Below the pieces are notes generated by a model, which saw only the letters and a list, made by a program, of their open reading frames with translations, was not told the origin of the DNA and searched no databases. Of a stretch of 64,000 nt of DNA, positions 63,926 to 64,000 are shown piece after piece (position 1 is the first letter of the stretch; every line of letters starts with the position of its first letter). The DNA is from Epiperipatus broadwayi (lineage: Eukaryota; Onychophora; Udeonychophora; Euonychophora; Peripatidae): contig JAQFVV010006827.1 of assembly GCA_028023455.1 (NCBI GenBank), positions 124,001 through 188,000 of the forward strand. The letters run 5' to 3'. A program made the position numbers and the translations under genes.

Positions 63926-64000
63926 AAATGGATGTTAATTATGTAAAAGCTGTTCAATTTTTGAAAAGTCATTATTATTTATACATTGGTTTAGTTGAGG
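63926..64000 (+). CDS. Candidate next exon of the EGF-like gene, runs off the window
   Basis: TCCTAACTATTAATTTTTCAG supplies a branch-point-like CTAAC and an acceptor. Taken in the phase left by the EGF exon, the sequence is open to the window end (about 24 codons, EMDVNYVKAVQFLKSHYY and on). Such a run is possible by chance in AT-rich DNA, and no domain is recognised. The implied intron is about 6.2 kb. Confidence 0.4.

Overview
The window is animal nuclear DNA. It is very AT-rich and full of (TA)n tracts, CA/TA and TATC microsatellites, Penelope-like and LINE reverse-transcriptase relics, a tRNA-like SINE family and palindromic repeats. There is one 500-base assembly gap (36281-36780) and no bacterial or phage gene. 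The repeat mix would suit a mollusc or another lophotrochozoan, but the species cannot be named from this sequence. Nearly all open frames of 60-90 codons, and all the Ile-Tyr or Leu-Ser repeat frames, are translated microsatellite or chance.

Host gene: the only credible host coding sequence is on the + strand near the right end. A 92-nt exon (57613-57704) encodes the last three cysteines of an EGF-like domain. A phase-compatible candidate next exon begins at 63926 and runs off the window. The rest of the window would then be an intron or lie upstream of this gene.

Mobile DNA by region: (1) 0.2-5.5 kb: a palindromic element A, a Penelope-type ribozyme relic, a SINE and a palindromic element B. 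(2) 10.8-14.7 kb: a LINE 3' fragment, a ribozyme-free palindrome, a broken Penelope-like RT with its own hammerhead ribozyme, and two A palindromes. (3) 16.4-22.9 kb: a 6.5-kb LTR element with 1.7-kb LTRs, a frameshifted gag-like gene and no visible pol. A diverged solo LTR of the same family lies at 36.9-38.7 kb. (4) 24.5-25.6 kb: a head-to-head repeat array. (5) 28-35 kb: A arms and a LINE tail. (6) 42-46 kb: A arms, a B unit, a SINE and a complex palindrome. (7) 48.1-48.6 kb: a large TATC tract. (8) 49.9-53.3 kb: two large B palindromes and A pieces. (9) 53.9-55.9 kb: a LINE RT pseudogene with a B unit inserted. (10) 56-58.7 kb: SINEs and a full-length A palindrome around the EGF exon.

Main discovery: three unrelated repeat groups each contain a sequence that fits a type I hammerhead self-cleaving ribozyme with a short, self-complementary stem III. 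They are the Penelope-like element, palindromic family A (about 15 pieces) and palindromic family B (5 pieces). Hammerheads are established in Penelope-like elements and metazoan retrozymes. Their presence in two fold-back families, one ribozyme per arm in opposite orientation, looks unusual. The folds were drawn by hand and no cleavage has been tested.
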